DNA of 60,683 bases, taken from contig CAKZJX010000033.1 in assembly GCA_937120535.1 (NCBI GenBank), positions 1-60,683 on the forward strand, read 5' to 3'. This document shows positions 33,904-43,349 of the stretch, one piece after another. Numbering within the stretch: the stretch's first letter is position 1; every line of letters starts with the position of its first letter. The position numbers and the translations under genes are program-made. The stretch comes from an uncultured Anaerolineae bacterium. Its GTDB lineage: Bacteria > Chloroflexota > Anaerolineae > Anaerolineales > Villigracilaceae. A model generated the notes under the pieces. The model ran no database searches. It was given only the letters and a program-made list of their open reading frames with translations, and was not told the DNA's origin.

Positions 33904-35355
33904 CTAGAAAAACGCCGCCGCAGCGCCTTCAGCCAGGCTGAACCATGGGCCAAAGACCGTGCCAAGCAAGAGAACGCCCAGCGCCAAAACGACCAGAGCG
34001 ATGGCATACGGGCCGGGAATGGGCAGGGGTTGCCCCTCCAGCGCCTCGTTGCGATACAGGTAGACGTGCTTCAGAACGATCAAATAGTAGTACAAGCCAA
34101 CGATCGAATTGAGCACACCCACCACAGCAAGCCAGATCAGGCCTACCTTGATGGCCGCAGCAAAGATCACCACCTTAGCGATGAAGCCGCCGAAGGGGGG
34201 CATGCCGGCCAGAGAGAGCAGGGCTGCCAGCAACGCCAATGCCAGCCAGGGATGCCGCCAACTCAGACCGTTGTAGGCCGGAATGTCATCCGAACCGACA
34301 ACCCGATAATAGGTAATCACCACGCCGAAGGCCAAGAGGTTGGTCACCAAATAGACCAGCAAATAAAAAGCCACGCTGGAGATACTGAAGGCAAAGAATT
34401 CCCCTGACTCGGTCGAGATAGCTGCCACCCCGATCAACACATATCCCGCATGAGCGATCGACGAATAGGCCAGCAAGCGCTTGATGTTCTTTTGGGCCAG
34501 GGCCAGCAGGTTGCCCAGCGTCATGGTCAGCGCTGCCAGGATGGCCAACACCAAGGACCACTGCACCGCCTCCAGCGGGAAGAGAACCAAAAACACACGG
34601 AGCAGGACCACAAACGCAGCCGCTTTCGAAGCGGTGGATAGGAAGCCAGCAATCGGGGTCGGCGCGCCTTCATACACGTCCGGGGCCCAAAAGTGGAAGG
34701 GTACAGCCGCCACCTTGAAGCCAAAGCCCACCAACAACAACAGAATGACCCCGATGACCGAGAAGAGCGGCAAGCCCGACCGACGCAGCGCCTCCACCAT
34801 GGCATACATATCGGTGGTACCACTAAACCCAACCAGGAGCGAGAAGCCATACAACATCACTGCCGAGGCCATCACCCCAAACAGCAGATACTTGAACCCC
34901 GCCTCGGTTGACTTATCGTCGGTGCGCAAGAAGCCGGCCAACACGTACAATGGAATGGACGTCGTTTCAATCGCCAGGTAAAGCATCACCAAGTTGGCCG
35001 AGCTCACCATCAAGTTCATGCCCAACAGTGAGGCCAAGAGCAACACATATACCTCACCGCGGCGGTTGATCTGCTCCACACCCATCAGGAAGAGCACCGT
35101 GGCTGCGCCGCCGAACAAGAAGAGCATCTTGAAGAAGAAGCCCAGCCAGTCAAAACGCAGCATCCCGCCCCAAACCAGCTCGGGGGCACTGGGCCGGCCG
35201 AACAGTAGACTCACCAAGGCGGTCAGCACCAATCCGCCGGCCGTCAACCAACCCAAGCCGTGCCGATCCTCGGGCTTCCAGAACGGTTCCACGATCAGGA
35301 TCAAAATCCCGATCGCCAGGATCAAAATCTCAGGGAGTACGGAGATCAAGTTCAC
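33904..35355 (-). CDS. nuoN: NADH-quinone oxidoreductase subunit N
   Basis: A 483-residue antiporter-like membrane subunit of complex I. The TM7 segment keeps its lysine (GFGFKVAAVPFHFWAPDVY), followed by the broken-helix TPIAGFLSTASKAAAF. The start is a GTG directly after the TAA of the preceding nuoM (GGGAGGCGCCTAAGTG), so translation is coupled. It is the last nuo gene, 35 bases before the AtpI/AtpZ-like gene. Confidence 0.95.
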   Translation of the reverse strand: MNLISVLPEILILAIGILILIVEPFWKPEDRHGLGWLTAGGLVLTALVSLLFGRPSAPELVWGGMLRFDWLGFFFKMLFLFGGAATVLFLMGVEQINRRGEVYVLLLASLLGMNLMVSSANLVMLYLAIETTSIPLYVLAGFLRTDDKSTEAGFKYLLFGVMASAVMLYGFSLLVGFSGTTDMYAMVEALRRSGLPLFSVIGVILLLLVGFGFKVAAVPFHFWAPDVYEGAPTPIAGFLSTASKAAAFVVLLRVFLVLFPLEAVQWSLVLAILAALTMTLGNLLALAQKNIKRLLAYSSIAHAGYVLIGVAAISTESGEFFAFSISSVAFYLLVYLVTNLLAFGVVITYYRVVGSDDIPAYNGLSWRHPWLALALLAALLSLAGMPPFGGFIAKVVIFAAAIKVGLIWLAVVGVLNSIVGLYYYLIVLKHVYLYRNEALEGQPLPIPGPYAIALVVLALGVLLLGTVFGPWFSLAEGAAAAFF

Positions 35356-36858
35356 TTAGGCGCCTCCCAACAGGTTCAGGATGTGATCCACCCCTGTCTG
35401 GACCATGGGCACCATCAGGGATGGGAACAAGCCAAGACCAACCATGAACAGACAGAGAAAGACGATCGCCAATTCGTCCATAAAGGTGAGCGGCGGCAGA
35501 TGACCATGGAACTTCTCGGGAATCTCGCCGAAGAACACCATGCGAACATTGCGCATAATGTAGCCGGCCGTGATCACGATCGAAATGCTGGTGATTACCG
35601 CCACGAACCATTGGGTCTTCCACACCCCCATAAAGATCGGGAACTCGGCCACGAACCCCGAAAAGCCGGGCATGCCCATCGATACCAGACCGCCAATGAT
35701 AAAACCGATGCTAGCGAACGGCATCACCTTGTGCATGCCTTCCAGCTCTGGAATCTCACGAGTGTGAGCGCGGTCATACACCATACCCACCACAGCAAAG
35801 AACAGCGCCGTCATCACCCCATGGGAGAACATCTGAATACCCGAACCCAGCAACCCCTCGCGAGTCAGCGTCGAAAAACCAAGCATCACCAACCCCATGT
35901 GCGAGACCGAGGAGAAACCGACCATGTATTTGAAATCAGTCTGCACAAACGCAATGTACGCGCCGTAGACCACCCCGATCGCAGCGAGAGTCATGATCAA
36001 CCAGGACCAATATTTGGCCCCTTCGGGGAGCAACATGATCCCCACTCGCAGGGCGGCAAACGCACCCAACTTCATCAACACGCCGGCATGGAACATCGAG
36101 ACGGCGGTCGGAGCCGCAACATGACCATCCGGCGACCAGTTGTGGAACGGCCAGATGCCTCCCAACACCGCAAAGCCCAAGAACACCGGCAAGAACCAGA
36201 AGATTTGGAACTCCGTCGGGAAGTTGGCCTGCTCTAACAGGCGCATGTCGAACGTGTTCATTCCCGATTGGAAATACATAGCCAGCGCGCCGACCAGCGA
36301 GATCACCGATCCAATGAAGAGATACAGGGTGAGTTTCATGGCCGCATACTCGCGCGTCACCACCCATCCCCAAATGACGATCAACAAGTACATCGGAAAG
36401 ACGGCGATCTCGTAGAAGAAGAACAGCATGAACAGGTCAAGCGACGCGAATACGCCAAACACGCCCGAGGCTAAGATGAACAAGAACGCAAAAAACTCGC
36501 GCGGCCGTTCCTGGATGCCCGTTGGGGTATGGGGATCGTCAATACCCCACGAGATCAACACCCCCGTAAACATAACGATGCCGGTCAGTAAGACCAACGG
36601 AGCGCTCATACCGTCTACGCCGAAGATCAACTTCAAACCCAGGGCCGGCAACCACTCGTACTCCTCAACAAATTGGTAACCGCTCAGACCGCGAATCAGA
36701 TAGGTGGCATATATCCAAATCGAAAGCAGCAAGGCAAAGGTGGCCGCCGCCAAAGCCAGAGCGCGGGTTTCGTTGCGCTTCTCGGCCGGCATCAACAAGA
36801 TTAACACCGCCGCCACCATCGGCGTAAAGACAATCAAGCTGAGAACAGGAAAGTTCAT
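35356..36858 (-). CDS. nuoM: NADH-quinone oxidoreductase subunit M, second copy, TM7 lysine missing
   Basis: A 500-residue antiporter-like subunit. The TM5 glutamate is present (FFFYEIAVFPMYLL), as are the TM8 lysine (AGVLMKLGAF) and the TM12 glutamate (FSGFVAEFPIF). The TM7 segment reads FAVLGGIWPFHNWSPDGH, with Leu232 where NuoM normally has the proton-pumping lysine (Lys232 in the neighbouring copy, Lys234 in E. coli). The ATG at 36858 has GAGG upstream. It lies 197 bases after the first nuoM and abuts nuoN. It is probably an extra subunit in the membrane arm; whether it pumps protons is uncertain. Confidence 0.93.
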   Translation of the reverse strand: MNFPVLSLIVFTPMVAAVLILLMPAEKRNETRALALAAATFALLLSIWIYATYLIRGLSGYQFVEEYEWLPALGLKLIFGVDGMSAPLVLLTGIVMFTGVLISWGIDDPHTPTGIQERPREFFAFLFILASGVFGVFASLDLFMLFFFYEIAVFPMYLLIVIWGWVVTREYAAMKLTLYLFIGSVISLVGALAMYFQSGMNTFDMRLLEQANFPTEFQIFWFLPVFLGFAVLGGIWPFHNWSPDGHVAAPTAVSMFHAGVLMKLGAFAALRVGIMLLPEGAKYWSWLIMTLAAIGVVYGAYIAFVQTDFKYMVGFSSVSHMGLVMLGFSTLTREGLLGSGIQMFSHGVMTALFFAVVGMVYDRAHTREIPELEGMHKVMPFASIGFIIGGLVSMGMPGFSGFVAEFPIFMGVWKTQWFVAVITSISIVITAGYIMRNVRMVFFGEIPEKFHGHLPPLTFMDELAIVFLCLFMVGLGLFPSLMVPMVQTGVDHILNLLGGA

Positions 36859-37061
36859 AATCACCTCAGGTTTGTCGGATAGCTGTCTGGTTCAGGACCT
36901 CACGCCAGCGCTGCCGAGAGCATCCGGACAAGTTTCTATCGTCGGCAAACGCACCCCATCCTACCAAGATCAGGAAGAAGGTGGTGAGCAGCGAGGGTGT
37001 GGCGGGCAGGGAGAGGATATGAAACTCTCCGCCCACCCCTACCCCACGACAGGACCAGCCA

Positions 37062-38579
37062 TCAGAACAACATGTTCATCGCCTTGTTGATCACATCCAG
37101 AATCCAAACCGGATAGACGCCGATCCACAACAACAAGACCATCAGCGGCGCCATCACCAGCACCTCACGCGGATAAATATCGCTCAATCGGTGATCACCA
37201 TGTGCCCAATGTTCGTTGAGTGGACCATGCAACACCTCGCGAATCGCCTTCAAAACGTAGGCGCCCGTGAACAGCAGGCCCAACATGGCCACCGCTGTGT
37301 AAACGGTTAAGATCGGCCAAGCGCCTCGCACCACCAAGAACTCGGAGACAAAGCCAGCCAATCCCGGCAAACCAAGCGACGCCATGGACGTGAAGATCAA
37401 AATGCTGCCGTACACTGGCACAATCGGAAAGATCCCTCCAAAGTCCTTCAAGTTGCGCGTGTGCGCTCGCTCATAAATCACACCCACTAAGAAGAACATA
37501 CCGGCCGCCGACAAGCCATGGTTGAACATCTGCAAGACAGCGCCGTTCAAGGCAATGTTAGCATCCAGTGTGCCGGTCGCTTTAGCGGCCGCAGCAATCC
37601 CCAGCAACACAAACCCCATGTGGTTGACCGACGAATAAGCTACCAGGCGCTTGAAATCGGTTTGCCCATAGGCCGCAAACGCGCCGAAGACGATCGCCGC
37701 AACAGCCAAGAAGGCCAAGGCGCCGGCATATTCCTGCGCCTGCTGCGGATAGAGCGGCAACACCAGCCGCAGGAAACCGTAGGCGCCCAGTTTCAGCAGC
37801 ACGCCGGCCAGGATCATCGAGCCGGCCGTCGGAGCCTCGGTATGCGCATCGGGCAACCAGGTGTGGAACGGCCAGACCGGCACCTTGATAGCAAAGGCCA
37901 CCACAAACGCCCAGAAGATCACTCGCTTCACCGTCTCCACTGGAAGACCCAACAACAACCCCTCCACGTTGTTCCACTCGGTGACGATGATCTGCAAATC
38001 AAAGGTGCGGAAGAGCACACCCAGCAGCTGGATGCCCAACAACAAGCCGAGTGAGCCAGCCATGGTGTAAATCATGAACTTGATCGACGCATAGTTGCGA
38101 TTGGCGCTGCCCCATTGATTGATCAAGAAATACATCGGCACCAAGCCGATCTCCCAAAACACAAAGAAGATCAACAAGTCCAGCGCCAGAAAGACCCCCA
38201 ACATCCCTGTCTCTAGGAACAGGAACAGGATCATATACGCCTTAACCCGATCGGTGATGCTAAACGAGGCCAGGATCGCCAAGGGGGTCAACAACGTGGT
38301 CAACAACACCATCGTCAGCGATAAGCCATCCACCCCGAGGTGCACGGACGAACCGATCGCTTCATACCAAACATACTTCTCCACGAACTGGTGCCCTGGT
38401 TGATTCGGGTCAAAGTTAAACCAGAGCACCAACGAGAGCCCAAAGGGGATCAAACTGCTCAAGAAAGCCGTCCATCGAATCAGCTTGACCTGCTGAGCCG
38501 GGAAAAACAGCATCACCAACGCCGCAATCGACGGGACGAACAAGATCAGGCTCAGGAGGGGCAGACTCAGCACATCCAT
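37062..38579 (-). CDS. nuoM: NADH-quinone oxidoreductase subunit M, first copy
   Basis: A 505-residue NuoM with all expected pumping residues: TM5 glutamate (FFVFWEIGLVPMYFL), TM7 Lys232 (FAIKVPVWPFHTWLPDAH), TM8 lysine (AGVLLKLGAYG) and TM12 glutamate (GLAGFVSEFLVV). The start at 38579 follows AAGGAG; a longer in-frame reading would enter nuoL. It lies 11 bases after nuoL. The 197-base gap to the next nuoM has no gene. Confidence 0.96.
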   Translation of the reverse strand: MDVLSLPLLSLILFVPSIAALVMLFFPAQQVKLIRWTAFLSSLIPFGLSLVLWFNFDPNQPGHQFVEKYVWYEAIGSSVHLGVDGLSLTMVLLTTLLTPLAILASFSITDRVKAYMILFLFLETGMLGVFLALDLLIFFVFWEIGLVPMYFLINQWGSANRNYASIKFMIYTMAGSLGLLLGIQLLGVLFRTFDLQIIVTEWNNVEGLLLGLPVETVKRVIFWAFVVAFAIKVPVWPFHTWLPDAHTEAPTAGSMILAGVLLKLGAYGFLRLVLPLYPQQAQEYAGALAFLAVAAIVFGAFAAYGQTDFKRLVAYSSVNHMGFVLLGIAAAAKATGTLDANIALNGAVLQMFNHGLSAAGMFFLVGVIYERAHTRNLKDFGGIFPIVPVYGSILIFTSMASLGLPGLAGFVSEFLVVRGAWPILTVYTAVAMLGLLFTGAYVLKAIREVLHGPLNEHWAHGDHRLSDIYPREVLVMAPLMVLLLWIGVYPVWILDVINKAMNMLF

Positions 38580-38590
38580 AGTTTCGCTCC

Positions 38591-40735
38591 TTAAGCCGCC
38601 ATTTGGAAGAAGATGAAGAGCACCACGCTCACCAAGAGAAAAGCCAATATGGCCGAGATCATGTACTGTTGAATGCGTCCGGTCTGAATCGGAGTCATCT
38701 TGCGACCTGCCTTCTGGGTGCCATAGCCGACCAGATCGCCAAACCCGTTGACGATCCACACATCAATGTAGTAGCGAATTCGATCCCCAAGCCATTGCGT
38801 CGCTTGAGCCGAGAAGTGCAGGATGCCGTCAATCACGCTCTGATCTATCCAGCGATACACCAAGACCTCGGCCAACCAGTACGACGGACGGACAAACAGG
38901 AAGCCATATGCCTCATCGAAATACCACTTATTTTTGAGCACCGGCAGTTGCAAGGGATCCTCGGCCGGCGATTTCACATTGCGATACACCAACCAGCCGA
39001 GCAACAAGCCGCCCAACGCTACCCCAAACGAAGTCAGCAAGGGAACCCAACTGAATTCCGGCGCTTTGGGTACCTCAGGAAGGGTATGCCCGACAAAATC
39101 ATGAAACCAGTTCGGCAACAGGCCGCCGATCAAGGGGAATTTCTCCGGAATACCAACCCAGCCATACCCTACCGCAAACACCGAGAGCACGATCAGCGGG
39201 ATGGTCATCGTCCAGGGCGTCTCCTGCGCGTGACGGGCCTCCTCGGTGCGCGGCTCGCCCAGGAACACCAGCGTGATCTGCCGCATGGTGTAAAAGGCAG
39301 TCAGGAAAGCGGCCACAGCCAAGGTGATGAAGACAATATAGTGATGATGGGCCCAAGCATCGGCCAAGATCTCATCCTTCGACCAGAAGCCGGCCGTCAC
39401 CAACGGGAACCCCGCCAGAGCAAAACCGCCGATCAAGAAGGTCCAGAACGTGATCGGCATGCGCTTGCGCAAACCGCCCATATTGAACATATCCTGCGGA
39501 TCCATGTGGTGATTGCCGGTGTGTAACACGCCATGTTCCATCCCATGGATCACCGAACCGGAGCCCAGGAAGAGCAACGCCTTGAAAAAGGCATGAGTGA
39601 TGAGATGGAACGCCGCCGCCACATAAGCGCCGATGCCCAGTGCGGCGATCATGAAGCCGAGTTGCGAGATCGTGGAATAAGCCAATACCCGCTTGATGTC
39701 GTTCTGGGCGACGGCGATCGTCGCTGCAAACAGCGCCGTGAACGTCCCAATAAAGGTCACAATCGCCATTGCGCCGCTATCCAAACTCAACAGCGGGAAC
39801 ATGCGCAACACCGCATACACACCGGCCGACACCATGGTGGCTGCATGGATCATGGCGCTGACCGGAGTGGGGCCCTCCATCGCATCCGGCAACCACACAT
39901 GGAGCGGCCATTGTGCCGACTTACCGATGGTGCCGATGAACAATAGCACAGCAATCAGGCCGGCCGCTGAGAGACCCAAGATCGGCGTCGGAGTCGCTTC
40001 CAGAGCATGCAGCACCTTCTCGGTGAAGATCTCACGAAACGTCAACGTGCCCGTGGCCGAATACAGAAAGGCGATCCCTATCAACATGAACATATCGCCG
40101 ATACGGGTGGTCATAAACGCCTTCACCGCCGCATCGCGCGCCGAGGGCTTACCATACCAGAACCCGATCAGCAAATACGAACACAAACCCATGATCTCCC
40201 AGCCGACGAAAAAGGTCAGCAAATTATCAGAAACCACCAGCAAATACATACCAAAAGCAAACAGGCCCAAAAAGGCAAAGAAGCGAGAATACATCGGCTC
40301 CACCGATGGGACCACATGCTTGTGCCCACGCTCATCGGTGACCGTCGCCCCATGGGGAGGCAGGCCAGGATGATCGTGATCGCCGGCCGGCTGACCGTAA
40401 TTGTGATAACCGATGCTATACAGGAAGATCATCAAGATCGTCCACGCCACAAAGAACAAAGTTGCTGCCCCTAGCGGATCCACTAGCACCCCGATCCGCA
40501 GCCACGTTTCCCCGGTTGGCAACCACGGGAACGACATCTCAAACGGATGTTCACCGAGATGCTCCACCCCCAAGGCGCGGACAAACACCATCATGCTTCC
40601 CAACCACGAGAGGGCCACGGCGCCCACCGCCAACGTATGGCTTAACCCCTTGTTCTGGTTGGTGAAAACCACAATCAAGAAAAAGGCCAACAGGGGCGGC
40701 AAGGGCAGGAGCCAGATCAACGTCTCAGTCGCCAT
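38591..40735 (-). CDS. nuoL: NADH-quinone oxidoreductase subunit L (long form)
   Basis: A 714-residue NuoL, about 100 longer than E. coli NuoL (613). TM7 lysine in GTIGKSAQWPLHVWLPDAM; MVSAGVYAVLRM for TM8. Two extra segments stand out: a histidine-, glycine- and proline-rich loop (about 120-155, YGQPAGDHDHPGLPPHG) and a long C-terminal lateral region with two similar units, IDQSVIDGILHF and IDVWIVNGFGDL, before the final QTGRIQQYM helix. A longer lateral helix would suit a membrane arm with one extra antiporter subunit. The start at 40735 follows TGGAGG. Confidence 0.95.
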   Translation of the reverse strand: MATETLIWLLPLPPLLAFFLIVVFTNQNKGLSHTLAVGAVALSWLGSMMVFVRALGVEHLGEHPFEMSFPWLPTGETWLRIGVLVDPLGAATLFFVAWTILMIFLYSIGYHNYGQPAGDHDHPGLPPHGATVTDERGHKHVVPSVEPMYSRFFAFLGLFAFGMYLLVVSDNLLTFFVGWEIMGLCSYLLIGFWYGKPSARDAAVKAFMTTRIGDMFMLIGIAFLYSATGTLTFREIFTEKVLHALEATPTPILGLSAAGLIAVLLFIGTIGKSAQWPLHVWLPDAMEGPTPVSAMIHAATMVSAGVYAVLRMFPLLSLDSGAMAIVTFIGTFTALFAATIAVAQNDIKRVLAYSTISQLGFMIAALGIGAYVAAAFHLITHAFFKALLFLGSGSVIHGMEHGVLHTGNHHMDPQDMFNMGGLRKRMPITFWTFLIGGFALAGFPLVTAGFWSKDEILADAWAHHHYIVFITLAVAAFLTAFYTMRQITLVFLGEPRTEEARHAQETPWTMTIPLIVLSVFAVGYGWVGIPEKFPLIGGLLPNWFHDFVGHTLPEVPKAPEFSWVPLLTSFGVALGGLLLGWLVYRNVKSPAEDPLQLPVLKNKWYFDEAYGFLFVRPSYWLAEVLVYRWIDQSVIDGILHFSAQATQWLGDRIRYYIDVWIVNGFGDLVGYGTQKAGRKMTPIQTGRIQQYMISAILAFLLVSVVLFIFFQMAA

Positions 40736-40749
40736 GAAGCCTCCATCCG

Positions 40750-41058
40750 TTACCATTTCATCAAATCAATCTCGTCAGCGATCACCGTCTTGCGGCGACG
40801 ATAGACCGAGATCACCAACGCCAGACCCACGGCCACTTCAGCAGCTGCCACGGCAAACACAATCACGGCAAACACCTGGCCGTCCATGCGGGTCGGATCC
40901 AAATAACGCCAGAACGAGACCAGGTTAATATTCACCGCATTCATCATCAATTCCACGCCCAACAAGATAGCAATGGCGTTCTTACGCGCCAACACACCGA
41001 ACAACCCAATGCTGAACAGCGCAGCGGACAAGATCAAATACCAGGAGAGCGGGATCAT
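40750..41058 (-). CDS. nuoK: NADH-quinone oxidoreductase subunit K
   Basis: A 102-residue NuoK with three membrane helices. The two conserved glutamates are in LLGVELMMNAVNIN and AAAEVAVGLAL, both needed for proton transfer. The start overlaps the nuoJ stop (ATGA). Normal length. Confidence 0.97.
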   Translation of the reverse strand: MIPLSWYLILSAALFSIGLFGVLARKNAIAILLGVELMMNAVNINLVSFWRYLDPTRMDGQVFAVIVFAVAAAEVAVGLALVISVYRRRKTVIADEIDLMKW

Positions 41059-41576
41059 TCTTCTTTCCCCTTGCGTTGGAATGCAATATATACAGCACCG
41101 ATCAGAGCAGCCAACAACAACACAGACGCCACCTCAAACGGCAAGACGAACGCCTCGGGCGAAACCAACGCCTGCCCCAAGGCCTGCACCGAATCAAACT
41201 CCGACGGATACGCGGGCGCAGCCGCCCAAAGGCCTTGCCATCCCCCCAACACCAACACCAGTCCGCTGAACATCAGCAACGCCAAGATCGCCGCTAACCA
41301 CCAACCTGGATTCAACTGCGGCCCCCGATCGCGCAGCTCGCGACGCGTCAGCATCACTGCAAAAATAAAGAGGATAGCGATCGCACCGATATACACCACC
41401 ACCTGGATCACCGCCATAAAGCCGGCCCTCAACATGGCGAACAAGACTGCAGCGCCGAACAACGTCACGATCAACCACAACGCCGCATGGATCAGATTGC
41501 GCGTGGTAACCACGCTCACGGCGGCAACCAACATCACCGCCGCCGTGACTAAAAACAAAATTTGCTCTGCTGTCAT
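41055..41576 (-). CDS. nuoJ: NADH-quinone oxidoreductase subunit J
   Basis: A 173-residue NuoJ with five expected membrane helices. The pi-bulge TM3 region is VVYIGAIAILFIFAVML with the conserved YxGAI. GAGGAG ribosome site. It follows nuoH by 30 bases; nuoI, which normally lies between them, is absent. Confidence 0.96.
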   Translation of the reverse strand: MTAEQILFLVTAAVMLVAAVSVVTTRNLIHAALWLIVTLFGAAVLFAMLRAGFMAVIQVVVYIGAIAILFIFAVMLTRRELRDRGPQLNPGWWLAAILALLMFSGLVLVLGGWQGLWAAAPAYPSEFDSVQALGQALVSPEAFVLPFEVASVLLLAALIGAVYIAFQRKGKEE

Positions 41577-41606
41577 AACGCTATCTCCTCGGCAAAGTCC
41601 TAGCGA

Positions 41607-42788
41607 TCAGGTTTTCTGCCCAGCGTTCACTGCGGCTCGAGCACCCTCAACGCGGCTCCGTTCCTGGCGTGCCTGGCGGCGCAAGATCTCCACCGTCACC
41701 CAACCGAAGACAACATTTGAGAGGAACATCCCCAAGACATACACCTCTGTCCCGCGTAACAACGAATGCATAAACGCCAGGAACATCAGCAAGGCAAAGG
41801 AGAAGGGAACCAAGAACTTCCAGTTTAAATCCAGCATCTTATCAATGCGAATGCGCGGCAACGTGTAGCGAATCCAACCAAACACCCAATACCCGATCAA
41901 CGTCTTGACCAAGAACCACAACAACCCCAGCATCGGGTACTGATCCACCCACGGGCCGCGCCAACCGCCGAAGAAAAAGGCCGCAATAAAGCCGCCAAAC
42001 GTAAAGGCATGCAACAATTCAGCGGCATAAAACAGTCCGAACTTCATGCCCGAATATTCAATGTGATGGCCGGCGATCAACTCCGATTCGGCTTCGGTCA
42101 GGTCAAACGGCGCACGTCCCATCTCGGCCAGAGCGCTGATCAAAAAGACCAAGCACGCCAACGGGGCCAGCACGATAAACCACGTGCTCTGGGCCTGCAC
42201 GATCCCATTGATCCCCATCGTCCCGGCCAAGATAGTCGGGATCATCAACGAAACCACCATCGGAATCTCATACGAGATCATCACCGCCACCTGGCGGAAC
42301 GCGCCCAAAAGCGCATACTTATTGTTCGACGACCAGCCGGCCATGATGATCGCCAGCGTGCCCAACGCCCCCACACCAACGATATACAGCACACCCACGT
42401 TCAAATCCACCCCAAACAAGATCGGCGAGAGCGGCAACACCGCCCACAACAGCAACACCGACATCATCATCAAGACCGGCGCCAAGTCATACACCACCTT
42501 ATCTGCCCCCCTCGGATAAATATTCTCCTTGACGATCAGCTTGATGATGTCAGCAATCGGCTGGATCAACCCAAACGGCCCTAAGCGATTCGGGCCGAGG
42601 CGGTCCTGGAAGCGTGCCACGATCTTGCGCTCCATCCACACCAGAAAGATATCTAAAACCATCACCACCGAAATCAGCACCAGCACGGCAAGAAAGGCCG
42701 TCAGCACATGTGCTGCTTCTGGGGAAAGGCCCCAACTCACCAACAAGCCAGAGACCCAATCTGTGACCGGATTTCTCCAAAAATCCAT
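41607..42788 (-). CDS. nuoH: NADH-quinone oxidoreductase subunit H
   Basis: A 393-residue NuoH, the membrane subunit at the quinone site. Visible: WMERKIVARFQDRLGPNRLG in the first loop, AEMGRAPFDLTEAESELIAG (acidic quinone-channel loop) and the C-terminal IRYTLPRIRIDKMLDL. GGAG ribosome site. The last 35 residues are arginine-rich and extend beyond the usual C-terminus. Confidence 0.97.
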   Translation of the reverse strand: MDFWRNPVTDWVSGLLVSWGLSPEAAHVLTAFLAVLVLISVVMVLDIFLVWMERKIVARFQDRLGPNRLGPFGLIQPIADIIKLIVKENIYPRGADKVVYDLAPVLMMMSVLLLWAVLPLSPILFGVDLNVGVLYIVGVGALGTLAIIMAGWSSNNKYALLGAFRQVAVMISYEIPMVVSLMIPTILAGTMGINGIVQAQSTWFIVLAPLACLVFLISALAEMGRAPFDLTEAESELIAGHHIEYSGMKFGLFYAAELLHAFTFGGFIAAFFFGGWRGPWVDQYPMLGLLWFLVKTLIGYWVFGWIRYTLPRIRIDKMLDLNWKFLVPFSFALLMFLAFMHSLLRGTEVYVLGMFLSNVVFGWVTVEILRRQARQERSRVEGARAAVNAGQKT

Positions 42789-42866
42789 GCGTCGCTCCTA
42801 TCGTTTGGCTTCCCCATCTATGCGTCTGCGTGCCACAGTGGGGACCAGAATACAGATAACATAAAG

Positions 42867-42896
42867 AAAAGCTGAAAAGAACTCCTTTCAGCCTTT
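42867..42896 (-). terminator. Attenuator-like hairpin between nuoA and nuoH
   Basis: On the minus strand GAAAGGCTGAAAG (42897-42885) pairs with CTTTTCAGCTTTTC around a five-base loop, followed by TTTATG. The stem has one mismatch and one bulge. It may reduce transcription from nuoA into the rest, or stabilise an RNA end. Confidence 0.4.
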
Positions 42897-42914
42897 CGTG
42901 TCGATTTGGCTCCC

Positions 42915-43271
42915 TTATACCCACTCCAACATCCCTTTGCGCCAGGCATAGATCAGCCCTGCCAGGAGAATACCGATAAAGATCAGGCCCTCGACCACTA
43001 CAAACACCCCCAACTGGTTTAGGGCCACTGCCCAAGGAAAGAGGAACACCACCTCCACATCGAACACCAGGAAGACCAGCGCAAAAATATAGTACTGGGC
43101 CTTAAACTGCACCCAGTTCTCCCCAACGGTTTCAACTCCACACTCATAGGTGCTTTCCTTGATTTGATTCGATTTCCGGGGAGAAAGAACTGCTGAAACG
43201 ATAATCGCTGCTGCAGGGATGAGCGCGCCTACCACCAAAAATAGGCCAATATAGATCCACTCGTTCTGCAT
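42915..43271 (-). CDS. nuoA: NADH-quinone oxidoreductase subunit A
   Basis: A 118-residue NuoA with three membrane helices. The TM1-TM2 loop carries YECGVETVGENWVQFKAQYY (the conserved cysteine loop near the quinone site) and TM2 is FALVFLVFDVEVVFLFPW with its conserved acidic residues. The start at 43271 has GGAG upstream. nuoB, C and D, which normally follow, are absent. Confidence 0.96.
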   Translation of the reverse strand: MQNEWIYIGLFLVVGALIPAAAIIVSAVLSPRKSNQIKESTYECGVETVGENWVQFKAQYYIFALVFLVFDVEVVFLFPWAVALNQLGVFVVVEGLIFIGILLAGLIYAWRKGMLEWV

Positions 43272-43349
43272 GGTTGCTCCGTCTATGAGGGTTCGCAAAG
43301 CGGTATGTGAATTGTACCACGAAGTCCCACGGCACAGAATGACACACGG

